This document shows, piece after piece, positions 1 to 6,744 of a DNA stretch of 9,660 bases. Position 1 is the stretch's first letter, and the number at the start of each line of letters is the position of its first letter. Source of the stretch: an uncultured Alcaligenaceae bacterium. GTDB lineage: Bacteria > Pseudomonadota > Gammaproteobacteria > Burkholderiales > Burkholderiaceae_B. The notes beneath the pieces were generated by a model that saw only the letters and a program-made list of their open reading frames with translations, was not told the DNA's origin and searched no databases. The DNA is taken from positions 1 through 9,660 of the forward strand of contig CALEQZ010000042.1 in assembly GCA_937908115.1 (NCBI GenBank), read 5' to 3'. Position numbers and translations under genes: made by a program.

Positions 1-3
1 GCA

Positions 4-975
4 ATGGAAAACGGCAACGGCGAACGCCCCAAGATCGTCGTCCTGGACGACTGGGAAAACGCGCTGCACGACCTGGTCGATTGGCAAACCTTGAAGCGCC
101 ACGCCGACGTCGACATCCACAGCCAGGCGCTGCGCGGTGTGCAGCTTGAACAGGCGGTGGCCGATGCCAGCGTGCTGGTGCTGCTGCGCGAGCGCACGCC
201 CGTGGACGCGCAGCTGATCGCGGCCATGCCAAGGCTAAAGCGCATCGTCTGCACGGGCGCCCGCAACCGCACCCTGGATGCGCAAGCCGCCCAGGCCGCC
301 GGCATCACCATCGTGCACACGCGCGGCGGACCGTCCAAGGCCAGCACCTGCGAACTGACCTGGGCACTGATCCTGGCAGCCAAGCAGCGGCTGATGGATG
401 TCGCCCTGCGCACCGATCGCCGGCAGTGGCGCCCCGCGCAGACCTGGCTTGCGCCCACGTTGGCGGGCAAGTGCCTGGGGGTGATCGGCCTAGGCGACAT
501 CGGCCAACGCGTCGCCGCGGTCGGCCGGGCCTTCGGCATGGACGTCGTCGCCTGGAGCCCCCACATGACAGCCGAACGCGCCGCAGCGCACGGCGCCACG
601 TCCGTGCCGCTGCCCGAGCTGCTGCAAACCTGCGACGTCGTCAGTCTGCACCTGGTGCCGTCGCCGCCGACGCGCGGGCTGCTCGACGCGCAAAAGCTCG
701 CGCTCATGCCGCCGCACAGCATCCTGGTCAACACCTCGCGGGCCGAGCTCATTGACACGCCCGCGCTCGTGCACGCCCTGCAATCTGGCCGCCCGGGCTT
801 TTGCGCGCTGGACGTCTACGACGACGAACCGCTTCCGCAGGACCATCCCCTGCTATCACTGCCCAATGTGCTGCTGACACCGCACCTGGGCTTTGTGTGT
901 CAGGAGGTGATGACGGCATTTGCCGAGGACGTGCAGCGGCATTTGGTGGAGTACCTCGGCCTGCCGGCCGATTGA
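4..975 (+). CDS. D-2-hydroxyacid dehydrogenase family protein (NAD(P)-dependent)
   Basis: A predicted cytoplasmic oxidoreductase that interconverts a 2-oxoacid and a D-2-hydroxyacid using NAD(P)H. The product is 323 aa, a normal length. The N-terminal half-domain is followed by a Rossmann fold with a glycine motif GLGDIG at residues 162-167. The family's catalytic triad is visible: Arg246 in NTSRAELID, Glu275 in VYDDEP and His294 in LTPHLG. The end of the second beta strand reads VVAWSPH (181-187), without the acidic residue that usually selects NAD, so NADP use is possible. The frame is open to the left edge (the codon before the ATG is Ala), so the true start may lie upstream; the ATG at 4 is plausible because the N-terminus (KIVVLDD) matches the family. 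It ends 43 nt from the convergent LysR gene. The substrate is unknown. Confidence 0.9.
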   Translation: MENGNGERPKIVVLDDWENALHDLVDWQTLKRHADVDIHSQALRGVQLEQAVADASVLVLLRERTPVDAQLIAAMPRLKRIVCTGARNRTLDAQAAQAAGITIVHTRGGPSKASTCELTWALILAAKQRLMDVALRTDRRQWRPAQTWLAPTLAGKCLGVIGLGDIGQRVAAVGRAFGMDVVAWSPHMTAERAAAHGATSVPLPELLQTCDVVSLHLVPSPPTRGLLDAQKLALMPPHSILVNTSRAELIDTPALVHALQSGRPGFCALDVYDDEPLPQDHPLLSLPNVLLTPHLGFVCQEVMTAFAEDVQRHLVEYLGLPAD

Positions 976-1018
976 AGGCTGCAATGGCGCGGTGCCGGGC
1001 TGGCCAGGGCGGCTGCAC
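976..1018. other. Convergent intergenic gap, no clear terminator
   Basis: The 43 nt between the dehydrogenase and LysR stops are very GC-rich. GGTGC (991-995) and GCACC (1015-1019) could pair, but the 19-nt loop folds poorly and there is no U-tract on either strand. I do not call it a terminator. Confidence 0.4.
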
Positions 1019-1936
1019 CTAAGCCAGCGGCTCGCGAGGGATGGGCTGGGGAACGCCGCACTTTTGCAGTAGGAAGTCGATCAAGGTGCGCACGGCGCGT
1101 GATTGATATCGACTGTGTGCATAGACCAGATACATCTGGCTGCGGTCCAACGACAGCGCGTAATCCTCGAGACTCGTCACCACGTCGCCAGCGGCGATGT
1201 CGCTTGCCACGACGTAGTCGGGCACGATGCCCACGCCCAGGCCTGCCCGGATGCCATCGCGCAGGAAGGGAAAACTGCGCGACAGCAGCGTCGGGTGCAA
1301 GTGCAGCTCGCTTTCGCGCCCGCCGCGCCGCGCGGTCAGGTGCGCCCGCCCGGTAATGCCGCCGGTGGTGATGATGGGCACATTGGCGAGCTCCTGCAGG
1401 GTGCGCGGCATGCCATTTGCCCGGGCCCACGCCTGTGACGCGCAGGCTACGTAGCGCAACGGCCCAAGGTTGCGCACGACAAGCGAGTGCGGCGGCTCGA
1501 CCATGACGACCACGGCCACGTCGACCCCGTCGCGCGCCAAGTTCTCGACGAAATTGCCGAAGCGCAGCTCGAGCACGATGCCGGGATACAGCCGCTTGAA
1601 CTCAATGAACCACGGCGCCATCACCAGGTGGCCGTAGCCCGTGGGCACGCTCAATCCCACGCGGCCGGTCAGCCCTTCGGTCCCCTGCCGGGCCGCTTCG
1701 CGCAGGATGGCCGTCTCGTTCAGGATGCTGACGGCGTGCCGGTAGACGCTTTCACCGACCTCAGTCAGCTCGTTGCCTTGAGGGGTACGGCGCAGCAGTT
1801 CCGCACCCAAGGACTTTTCCAACTGGGAAAGGTGGTAGCTGACGTTGGCCCGTGACATGCCCAACGACCGGGCGGCCTGCGCCAGGTTTCCAGCGTCGAC
1901 GATCTCGACAAAGATGGACAAGGAAGACAGCTCCAT
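1019..1936 (-). CDS. LysR-type transcriptional regulator
   Basis: A DNA-binding regulator of 305 aa, typical for the family. The first 60 or so residues form the winged helix-turn-helix (LSIFVEIVDAGNLAQAARSL, then a recognition helix around SRANVSYHLSQLEKSLGAEL and the wing LLRRTPQGNELTEVG). Residues from about 90 to 295 form the periplasmic-binding-protein-like effector domain. The ATG at 1936 is chosen because the HTH begins almost at once after it, as usual in LysR proteins; no good Shine-Dalgarno precedes it. The gene is divergent from the CoA-transferase/Bug unit and faces the shared control region, so it most likely regulates that unit and itself in response to the pathway acid or a metabolite. 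It converges on the dehydrogenase, which may or may not belong to the same pathway. The effector is not identifiable. Confidence 0.93.
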   Translation of the reverse strand: MELSSLSIFVEIVDAGNLAQAARSLGMSRANVSYHLSQLEKSLGAELLRRTPQGNELTEVGESVYRHAVSILNETAILREAARQGTEGLTGRVGLSVPTGYGHLVMAPWFIEFKRLYPGIVLELRFGNFVENLARDGVDVAVVVMVEPPHSLVVRNLGPLRYVACASQAWARANGMPRTLQELANVPIITTGGITGRAHLTARRGGRESELHLHPTLLSRSFPFLRDGIRAGLGVGIVPDYVVASDIAAGDVVTSLEDYALSLDRSQMYLVYAHSRYQSRAVRTLIDFLLQKCGVPQPIPREPLA

Positions 1937-1955
1937 GCCTAATGATCGAATTTAT

Positions 1956-1970
1956 TTGACTTCATGTCAA
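1956..1970. promoter_or_regulatory. Candidate LysR operator, palindrome TTGAC-N5-GTCAA
   Basis: A perfect 5-bp inverted repeat with a 5-nt centre that fits the T-N11-A form of LysR recognition boxes (T1957, A1969). The half-site GTCAA recurs at 1985-1989, 19 nt downstream (about two helical turns) and overlapping the proposed -35 of the CoA-transferase promoter. This resembles the recognition-site plus activation-site layout of LysR regulators. The palindrome centre lies about 54 nt before the proposed + start site. It also overlaps the candidate -35 of the LysR gene, which would permit autorepression. That the neighbouring regulator binds here is inference. Confidence 0.6.
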
Positions 1971-2039
1971 TGATCCTTGTAATTGTCAACAGCTGGATGC
2001 CGTAGATAATGCCCGTTATGAACAAAAAACTTGACTGAG

Positions 2040-2044
2040 AGGAG
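2040..2044 (+). promoter_or_regulatory. Ribosome binding site deciding the CoA-transferase start
   Basis: AGGAG sits 4 nt before the GTG at 2049 within the purine-rich stretch 2037-2047. The in-frame TTG at 2031 lies upstream of it and has only A-rich sequence before it. This favours the GTG as initiator. Confidence 0.6.
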
Positions 2045-2048
2045 AGGC

Positions 2049-3251
2049 GTGGCAGCTTCCCAGCCCCTGGCCGGCATCCGTGTGCTGGATCTGTCCCGCG
2101 TGTTGGCGGGACCCTTGTGCGCCCAAGCCCTGGGTGATCTGGGCGCCGACGTCATCAAGATCGAGCATCCTGCGCGCGGTGACGACACGCGCGACTGGGG
2201 CATGCGGGTCGGCACCCGCAATACGTCCTACTTCAACAGCGCCAACCGCAACAAGCGCTCGGTCTGCATCGACCTGCAGACCGAGGACGGTCGTGCACTC
2301 GTGCAGCGCCTGGCCGCATCGGCGGACATCCTCATCCAGAACTTCAAGCCCGGCGGTGCAGAGAAGCTGGGCTTGGGTTACGACGCGTTACGCGAACGCA
2401 ATCCCGGGCTCATTTACTGCTCGATCTCGGGTTACAGCGCACTTAGCCCGGAACGTCACCGCCCCGGCTACGACTTGGTCATCCAAGGCGAGACGGGCAT
2501 CATGGCCATGAACGGCGAACCCGGCCAAGGGCCGCTGAAGTTCGGCGTCGCGGCCGTGGACATCTTCACGGGCATGAATGCGGCGCAGGCCATCCTCGCG
2601 GTGCTCTACGAGCGCACCCGCACCGGGTGCGGCCGCCACGTCCGAATGGCGTTGTACGACAACGGGCTGGCGATCACGTCCTACTACGGCCTGGCCGCCC
2701 TGCTCGCCCGCCGCGATCCGCCCAAGTTCGGCAACTCCCATCCCGCCATCGTCCCCTATGGGGTGTTCGAGGCCAAGGACGGCCCGCTCGTGATCGCGGT
2801 AGGCAACAACGGACAGTTTCGCCGGTTTTGCGAACAGGTCATCGAATGCCCGGAGCTTGCCGACGATCCGCGCTTTGAGAAGAACATCGACCGATCCCAG
2901 CACCGCGACATCCTGCTACCCATCATCGAAGCACAGCTGCGCCACTTTGCGCGCGACACCCTGATCGAACGCCTGCAACAGGCCGATATCCCGTGCGGCA
3001 TGGTTTACGGCCTGTACGAAGCGCTGTTGGCCGATCGCACGACCGAAGCTGGCATGCTGCATCGCTTCGACGACCCCGAAGCCGGCAACCAGGCCATCCA
3101 TGCCCCGCCCTACGTCATCGACGACCGGCGCATGGATGTACGGCTGCGTCCCCCGCACCTGGGCGAACATACCGCCCAGGTGTTGCAAGAGACGCTCGGC
3201 CTAGACGAGGAGACGCTGCAACGGCTCAGGCACGGCAACGTCATTCAATAA
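2049..3251 (+). CDS. CaiB/BaiF (family III) CoA-transferase
   Basis: Transfers coenzyme A between acyl-CoA and a free carboxylic acid via an enzyme-bound anhydride, in the cytoplasm. The protein is 400 aa, the usual size. The N-terminus has the family motif ending GIRVLDLSRVLAGP, then LGDLGADVIKIE, and the region GYDLVIQGETGIMAMNGEPG leads to the strand carrying the expected catalytic Asp at about residue 171 (GVAAVDIFTGMNA). A longer reading from TTG at 2031 is possible, but GTG at 2049 is preceded by AGGAG at 2040-2044 while the TTG has no such site, and the GTG start gives the typical N-terminus. It is first in a two-gene unit with the Bug protein and is divergent from the LysR gene. It probably activates the acid handled by this locus. 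Formyl-CoA, carnitine, succinyl or (R)-benzylsuccinate specificity cannot be told apart here. Confidence 0.92.
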   Translation: MAASQPLAGIRVLDLSRVLAGPLCAQALGDLGADVIKIEHPARGDDTRDWGMRVGTRNTSYFNSANRNKRSVCIDLQTEDGRALVQRLAASADILIQNFKPGGAEKLGLGYDALRERNPGLIYCSISGYSALSPERHRPGYDLVIQGETGIMAMNGEPGQGPLKFGVAAVDIFTGMNAAQAILAVLYERTRTGCGRHVRMALYDNGLAITSYYGLAALLARRDPPKFGNSHPAIVPYGVFEAKDGPLVIAVGNNGQFRRFCEQVIECPELADDPRFEKNIDRSQHRDILLPIIEAQLRHFARDTLIERLQQADIPCGMVYGLYEALLADRTTEAGMLHRFDDPEAGNQAIHAPPYVIDDRRMDVRLRPPHLGEHTAQVLQETLGLDEETLQRLRHGNVIQ

Positions 3252-3272
3252 CAGCCACTACATGGAGGAAAA

Positions 3273-3365
3273 ATGAAACAACCGGCCCGCTGCACCCGTC
3301 GCCAGTTCCTGCAGGCGTCCGCCATGACGCTGGGCGCCTCGCTGATGCCCCTGCCCGGCCTGGCC
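3273..3365 (+). other. Predicted Tat signal peptide of the Bug protein
   Basis: Residues 1-31 have a basic n-region with adjacent arginines (Arg9, Arg10) in the pattern T-R-R-Q-F-L, which fits the Tat consensus S/T-R-R-x-F-L. A moderately hydrophobic core and a G-L-A end follow. Export through Tat instead of Sec is an inference from this motif. Confidence 0.6.
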
Positions 3366-4265
3366 ACCCAATGGCCCGAACGCCCCGTGCGCATGGTCGT
3401 GGCCTTTCCGGCCGGCGGCCCCACCGACACGATCGCGCGCTTCATCGCCCAGGTCCTGGGCGAACGCCTTGGTCAGACCATCATCGTCGAAAACCGTCCC
3501 GGTGGATCGGGGTCGGTCGGCACGTCGCAATTTATCCGCGCCACGCCCGACGGCTATACGATTTCGATGTTCGGCATGCCGGCGCTCATTGCCCCCATCG
3601 TCCACCGCAACAACCTGTACGACGTGCGCAAGGACTTCACCTGCGTGGCCACAGTCTACGACCTGCCCTACGTGATCGTGATCAATCCGAAGCTGCTACC
3701 CGACGTGCACGACTTGCAGCAACTGATCGCCGCCAGCGCCAAGCGGGAATTGAACTACTCCAGCCCCGGCGCAGGCAGCATCGCGCACCTGGCGATGGAA
3801 CAGTTCAAGCAACTGAGCAAGGCACGCATGCTGCACATCGCCTACAGCGGCAGCGCCCCTGCCATGACCGACCTGCTGGGCGGGCAAATCTCGGTCATGA
3901 TGGCCGACATGATCGCGGCCATCCAGCACATCCAATCCGGAGCGCTGCGGGCCATCGCCGTCGGCTCCGAATCAGGCAAGAAGTTCCTGCCGGACGTCAA
4001 GACCATCGCCGAGCAAGGCTTTCCCGGCTTCGAGGCAAGCAGCTGGAGCGGCCTGATCATGCCCAACGGTACCCCCCAGGCCGTCTCGGACCGCCTGAAC
4101 CAGGAGCTGTCCGTGCTGCTGGCCGACCCACAGATACAGGAACGCATGCTCAAGCTGGGCGCCATCGCCACCTACCAACCCTCCGCCGACATGACCCGGC
4201 GCATGGCATCGGAATACGCGCGCTGGAACCGGGTCGCGCACGAAGTCGACATCTGGAACACCTGA
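3273..4265 (+). CDS. Bug/TctC-family tripartite tricarboxylate transporter substrate-binding protein
   Basis: A periplasmic binding protein of 330 aa for a small organic acid or related solute. It starts with a twin-arginine-type leader: TRRQFLQ at residues 8-14, a hydrophobic stretch to about 29, and a likely cleavage after Ala31 (GLA/TQWP). The mature part shows the Bug hallmarks PVRMVVAFPAGGPTD (38-52, ligand-contacting loop), VENRPGGSG (72-80) and a SPGAGS loop near residue 160, with full-length C-terminal lobe. GGAGG at 3264-3268 lies 4 nt before the ATG. It follows the CoA-transferase by 21 nt, so the two are probably co-transcribed. No TctA/TctB membrane genes are nearby; such orphan Bug proteins are typical of Bordetella and relatives, where they may work with a distant permease or serve in sensing. 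The ligand is unknown. Confidence 0.93.
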   Translation: MKQPARCTRRQFLQASAMTLGASLMPLPGLATQWPERPVRMVVAFPAGGPTDTIARFIAQVLGERLGQTIIVENRPGGSGSVGTSQFIRATPDGYTISMFGMPALIAPIVHRNNLYDVRKDFTCVATVYDLPYVIVINPKLLPDVHDLQQLIAASAKRELNYSSPGAGSIAHLAMEQFKQLSKARMLHIAYSGSAPAMTDLLGGQISVMMADMIAAIQHIQSGALRAIAVGSESGKKFLPDVKTIAEQGFPGFEASSWSGLIMPNGTPQAVSDRLNQELSVLLADPQIQERMLKLGAIATYQPSADMTRRMASEYARWNRVAHEVDIWNT

Positions 4266-4280
4266 TGTCCAGCGTCATCG

Positions 4281-5705
4281 CTAGCGCATGCCCACCTTGA
4301 TTCCCAATGCCCGCGGCAACCAAGCACCGAAGCGGGCCAACGCATTGGGTGTCTTGCCCGCCGCCTCCGCTTCCTCACAGGCCAAGATGGCTGCCCGGAC
4401 GAGCTTTCCTCCCTGCGTCAGGAACGGTTCCGGCGGGAAGCGGGCGACCGTGCGCCGGCAAAAAATGGACTGGGACCATTGATTTCGCTCCCCGAGCACA
4501 AGCGACGAAAGGCATTCGCCGCCAATACGCGTGGCGTTGACCCCGTGCCCGGAGTAGCCGGCGCCGATGAAGACATTGCCTTTTCCCACGGCCTTGAAAA
4601 AGGGCAGCCGGTCGGCCGACATGTCGATGCCGCCGCCCCATGCCTTGTCCACGCCAACACCTTTCAGGGCCGGCAACAGCTGGTGCAAGCCCGTGGCTGC
4701 GCGCAGGGCGCTCGCCCTGTCCCGGTTGAGCTTGGCAGGATCGAGGTTGTAGGCCGGAACGATCGGGCCGGAACCCGATCCCATCAGCACGCGGTCTTCG
4801 CCCGCCTTGCGAAAGTAGTGCAAGAACATCCGGGCGTCGGCCAGCCCTTCGTACGCGTGCCAGCCGGTCCGCGCGGCCAGGTCGGGAACGGCTTGGCTCA
4901 TGACGGCATATGAGGAAAACACCGCCAAGCGGCCCACCACGTCCCGGTGGTTGGCCAGCGCCACATTGGTGGCCAGCACGACCTTCGCGCAACGGATCTC
5001 CCCGCCCGCCGCCTTGACGACGCAATGCGATCCCTCCTCGAGCGCCGTCATCTTCGTGTTCTCGAATACCTGCACCCCCGCCAGCAGGCACGATCGCAAC
5101 AAGGCGCGCGCCAGGCGCGCCGGCTGGACGTTGGCGCCTTCCGGGAAGAACAGGCCGCGGCGAAACACCGGGGACCACACGCGACGCATCACCTCGTCGT
5201 GGCTCAGCGGCACGACGCTGTCGGGCACGCCCAGCCGTCTCGCCACGTCGACCATCTGGTCCAGCTTGGCATCCTGGGCGGGAATGAGCGAAACCCGCAT
5301 GTTGCCGGATTCCCGCCACCAGATGTCTATGGGCGCGGTGCGGCTGTATTCGCGTATCGCATCCTGGGCGGCCGTGCCAAGGCGAGCGGCTTCCAGCGCG
5401 GCCGCTTCGCCCACGGTGTTGCTTAGCGTCAGCAGCGAGGCGTAGTAGCCGTGCACCTTTCCACCGTTCATGCCACTGGCGCCCGACCCGCAGCGGTTCG
5501 CCTCGATCAAGGCTACCTGCAGGTCCGGCTTCTTCTGCTTGAGCAGCAAGGCGGTCCACAATCCGGTGAAGCCGCCGCCCACGATGGCGACATCGGCGTT
5601 GACGATGCCGCGCAGGGGTGCGAGCGGCGGTTGGTCATCATGCTGCAGGGCTTCCTGGAACCACCAGGATACGTGGTCCGGTTGGGGGCAAGAGACGTGG
5701 GACAT
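4281..5705 (-). CDS. FAD-dependent oxidoreductase, DAO family (glycine/D-amino acid oxidase or PuuB-like)
   Basis: A flavoenzyme of 474 aa expected to oxidise a C-N bond of an amine or amino acid, releasing an imine, aldehyde or ketoacid. The N-terminal Rossmann motif is VAIVGGGFTG (39-48), with Glu68 at the end of beta 2 (ALIEAN) for the FAD ribose. The segment GSGASGMNGGKVHGYY (73-88) is typical of DAO/PuuB-like proteins. The C-terminal FAD signature NVFIGAGYSGHGVNATRIGG is near 376-395. The tail (PFLTQGGKLVRAA) resembles gamma-glutamylputrescine oxidoreductases more than sarcosine oxidases. ATG 5705 is chosen because the FAD motif is then about 40 residues in, as in PuuB; the frame stays open further upstream but that runs through the ATPase gene. 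It is last in the Dpp-type operon, 25 nt after the ATPase stop, with a poor Shine-Dalgarno, so it may be translationally coupled. The substrate is unknown but is probably what the transporter imports. Confidence 0.88.
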   Translation of the reverse strand: MSHVSCPQPDHVSWWFQEALQHDDQPPLAPLRGIVNADVAIVGGGFTGLWTALLLKQKKPDLQVALIEANRCGSGASGMNGGKVHGYYASLLTLSNTVGEAAALEAARLGTAAQDAIREYSRTAPIDIWWRESGNMRVSLIPAQDAKLDQMVDVARRLGVPDSVVPLSHDEVMRRVWSPVFRRGLFFPEGANVQPARLARALLRSCLLAGVQVFENTKMTALEEGSHCVVKAAGGEIRCAKVVLATNVALANHRDVVGRLAVFSSYAVMSQAVPDLAARTGWHAYEGLADARMFLHYFRKAGEDRVLMGSGSGPIVPAYNLDPAKLNRDRASALRAATGLHQLLPALKGVGVDKAWGGGIDMSADRLPFFKAVGKGNVFIGAGYSGHGVNATRIGGECLSSLVLGERNQWSQSIFCRRTVARFPPEPFLTQGGKLVRAAILACEEAEAAGKTPNALARFGAWLPRALGIKVGMR

Positions 5706-5730
5706 TGTCAGGCCACAGAGTTGGACAGGT

Positions 5731-6744
5731 TTAGGCGAAATGGCAAGCCACTGCATGCTGCACGGCGCCCCGCGCGGCAAGCGCCGGTTCTTGCTCGGCG
5801 CAGACCGCGGCAGCCAGCCGGCACCGCGTCCTGAAGCGGCACCCGGAAGGCGGCTGGGTGGGGGTCGGAATCTCCCCCTTGAGGGCAATCGTGCGGCGGC
5901 TTTTCTCGATGCGCGGATCCGGGATGTTGGCGCTATCGACGAGCGCCTGGGTATAGGGATGGGCGGGCTTGCCCAGCACGGTGGATGCGGGGCCGTATTC
6001 CATGACCTTGCCCAAGTACATGACCGCGATGTCATCCGCCATGTTGGCGACCACCGACAAGTCATGCGAGATGAACACGTACGACAGCCCCAGCGATCGT
6101 TGCATTTCGTGCAGCAGGTTCAGGACCTGTGCCTGGATGGAGACATCCAGCGCAGAAACCGGCTCGTCGCAGATGATGAGCCGCGCGTCGCCGATCAGCG
6201 CCCGCGCGATCCCGACACGCTGCAGCTGTCCGCCGGACAAGGAGTTGGGATGGCGGTCGGCAAAGGCTGCGCCCAGGCCAACCCGCTCCAGCATCGCCCT
6301 TGCCCTGGCATCGCGCTGCGCGAGCGGCACCGACCGGGCATGGATATCCAGCGGCTCGCGCACGATCTGCGCGATCGTCATGCGCGGGTTCAGCGAACTG
6401 TAGGGCGACTGGAACACCATCTGCACCTTGCGCAGCGCCTGCTTCCTGGTGGCAGGCGACAAGGCGTCGAGGTCCTGCCCGTCCAGTACCAGGCGCCCGC
6501 TCGTCGCCCGCAGGGTGCCAGCCAGGATACGGGAAAGCGTCGACTTCCCGCATCCCGATTCGCCCACGATCCCCAGGGTCCGGCCCGCCCGGACGTCCAG
6601 GCTGACGTCGTTGACGGCCGACAGCCTGAGCGCGGGGCGAAACAATCCCCGCGGGATCAGGAAAGTCTTGGTGATGCCTTCCGCCTTGAGCAAGGCCGGG
6701 GCGGCGTCCGGCCCGCCTGGTGCCACGCTCGCCGACATACTCAT
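5731..6744 (-). CDS. Peptide-type ABC transporter ATP-binding protein (DppF/OppF-like)
   Basis: One of the two ATPases of a peptide/nickel-type importer, at the cytoplasmic face. The product is 337 aa. Visible motifs are Walker A GESGCGKS (61-68), Q-loop Gln112, signature LSGGQ (169-173), Walker B ending in Asp193-Glu194 (LIICDEP) and switch His227 (ISHD). The C-terminal oligopeptide-transporter extension follows (HPYTQALVDS, then a cysteine cluster at 302, 308, 315 and 334). ATG 6744 is chosen because GGAGG lies about 8 nt upstream and it forms an ATGA overlap with the stop of the preceding ATPase. A longer frame to 6828 would overlap the neighbour by 88 nt. This strong coupling indicates stoichiometric production with the DppD-like partner. 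Confidence 0.93.
   Translation of the reverse strand: MSMSASVAPGGPDAAPALLKAEGITKTFLIPRGLFRPALRLSAVNDVSLDVRAGRTLGIVGESGCGKSTLSRILAGTLRATSGRLVLDGQDLDALSPATRKQALRKVQMVFQSPYSSLNPRMTIAQIVREPLDIHARSVPLAQRDARARAMLERVGLGAAFADRHPNSLSGGQLQRVGIARALIGDARLIICDEPVSALDVSIQAQVLNLLHEMQRSLGLSYVFISHDLSVVANMADDIAVMYLGKVMEYGPASTVLGKPAHPYTQALVDSANIPDPRIEKSRRTIALKGEIPTPTQPPSGCRFRTRCRLAAAVCAEQEPALAARGAVQHAVACHFA
6741..6744 (-). other. ATGA stop-start overlap between the two ATPase genes
   Basis: The last codon and stop of the DppD-like gene (CCA TGA) contain the ATG of the DppF-like gene. The Shine-Dalgarno GGAGG for the second gene lies inside the end of the first. This is a classic arrangement for translational coupling. 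Confidence 0.85.

Larger units (their letters stand above)
1937..2048. promoter_or_regulatory. Divergent control region between LysR gene and CoA-transferase gene
   Basis: This AT-richer 112-nt interval is the only sizeable gene-free stretch in the window. On the + strand TTGTCA (1983-1988), a 16-nt spacer and GATAAT (2005-2010) make a good sigma-70-like promoter placing the start site near 2017. A second possibility is TTGACT (1956-1961), 16 nt, TGTAAT (1978-1983). On the - strand TTGACA (1970-1965), 17 nt, GATCAT (1947-1942) could serve the LysR gene, but it would start transcription practically at the ATG. The assignments are by eye; the presence of a regulatory region is more certain than any single hexamer. 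Confidence 0.6.

Noticed and set aside
977..1017. Direct repeat GGCTGCA (977-983 and 1011-1017)
   Set aside because: Seven bases in a GC-rich gap is expected by chance, and nothing nearby suggests a mobile element or site-specific recombination.
2993..4300. A 435-codon + strand frame overlapping the CoA-transferase end and the whole Bug gene
   Set aside because: Out-of-frame shadow of two well-supported genes; composition is Arg/Pro/His-rich.
5706..6065. N-terminal extension of the FAD oxidoreductase by 120 codons, which would make a fusion protein
   Set aside because: The extension lies inside the DppF-like ATPase gene in another frame and has no homology-like features; the FAD fold begins properly after the ATG at 5705.
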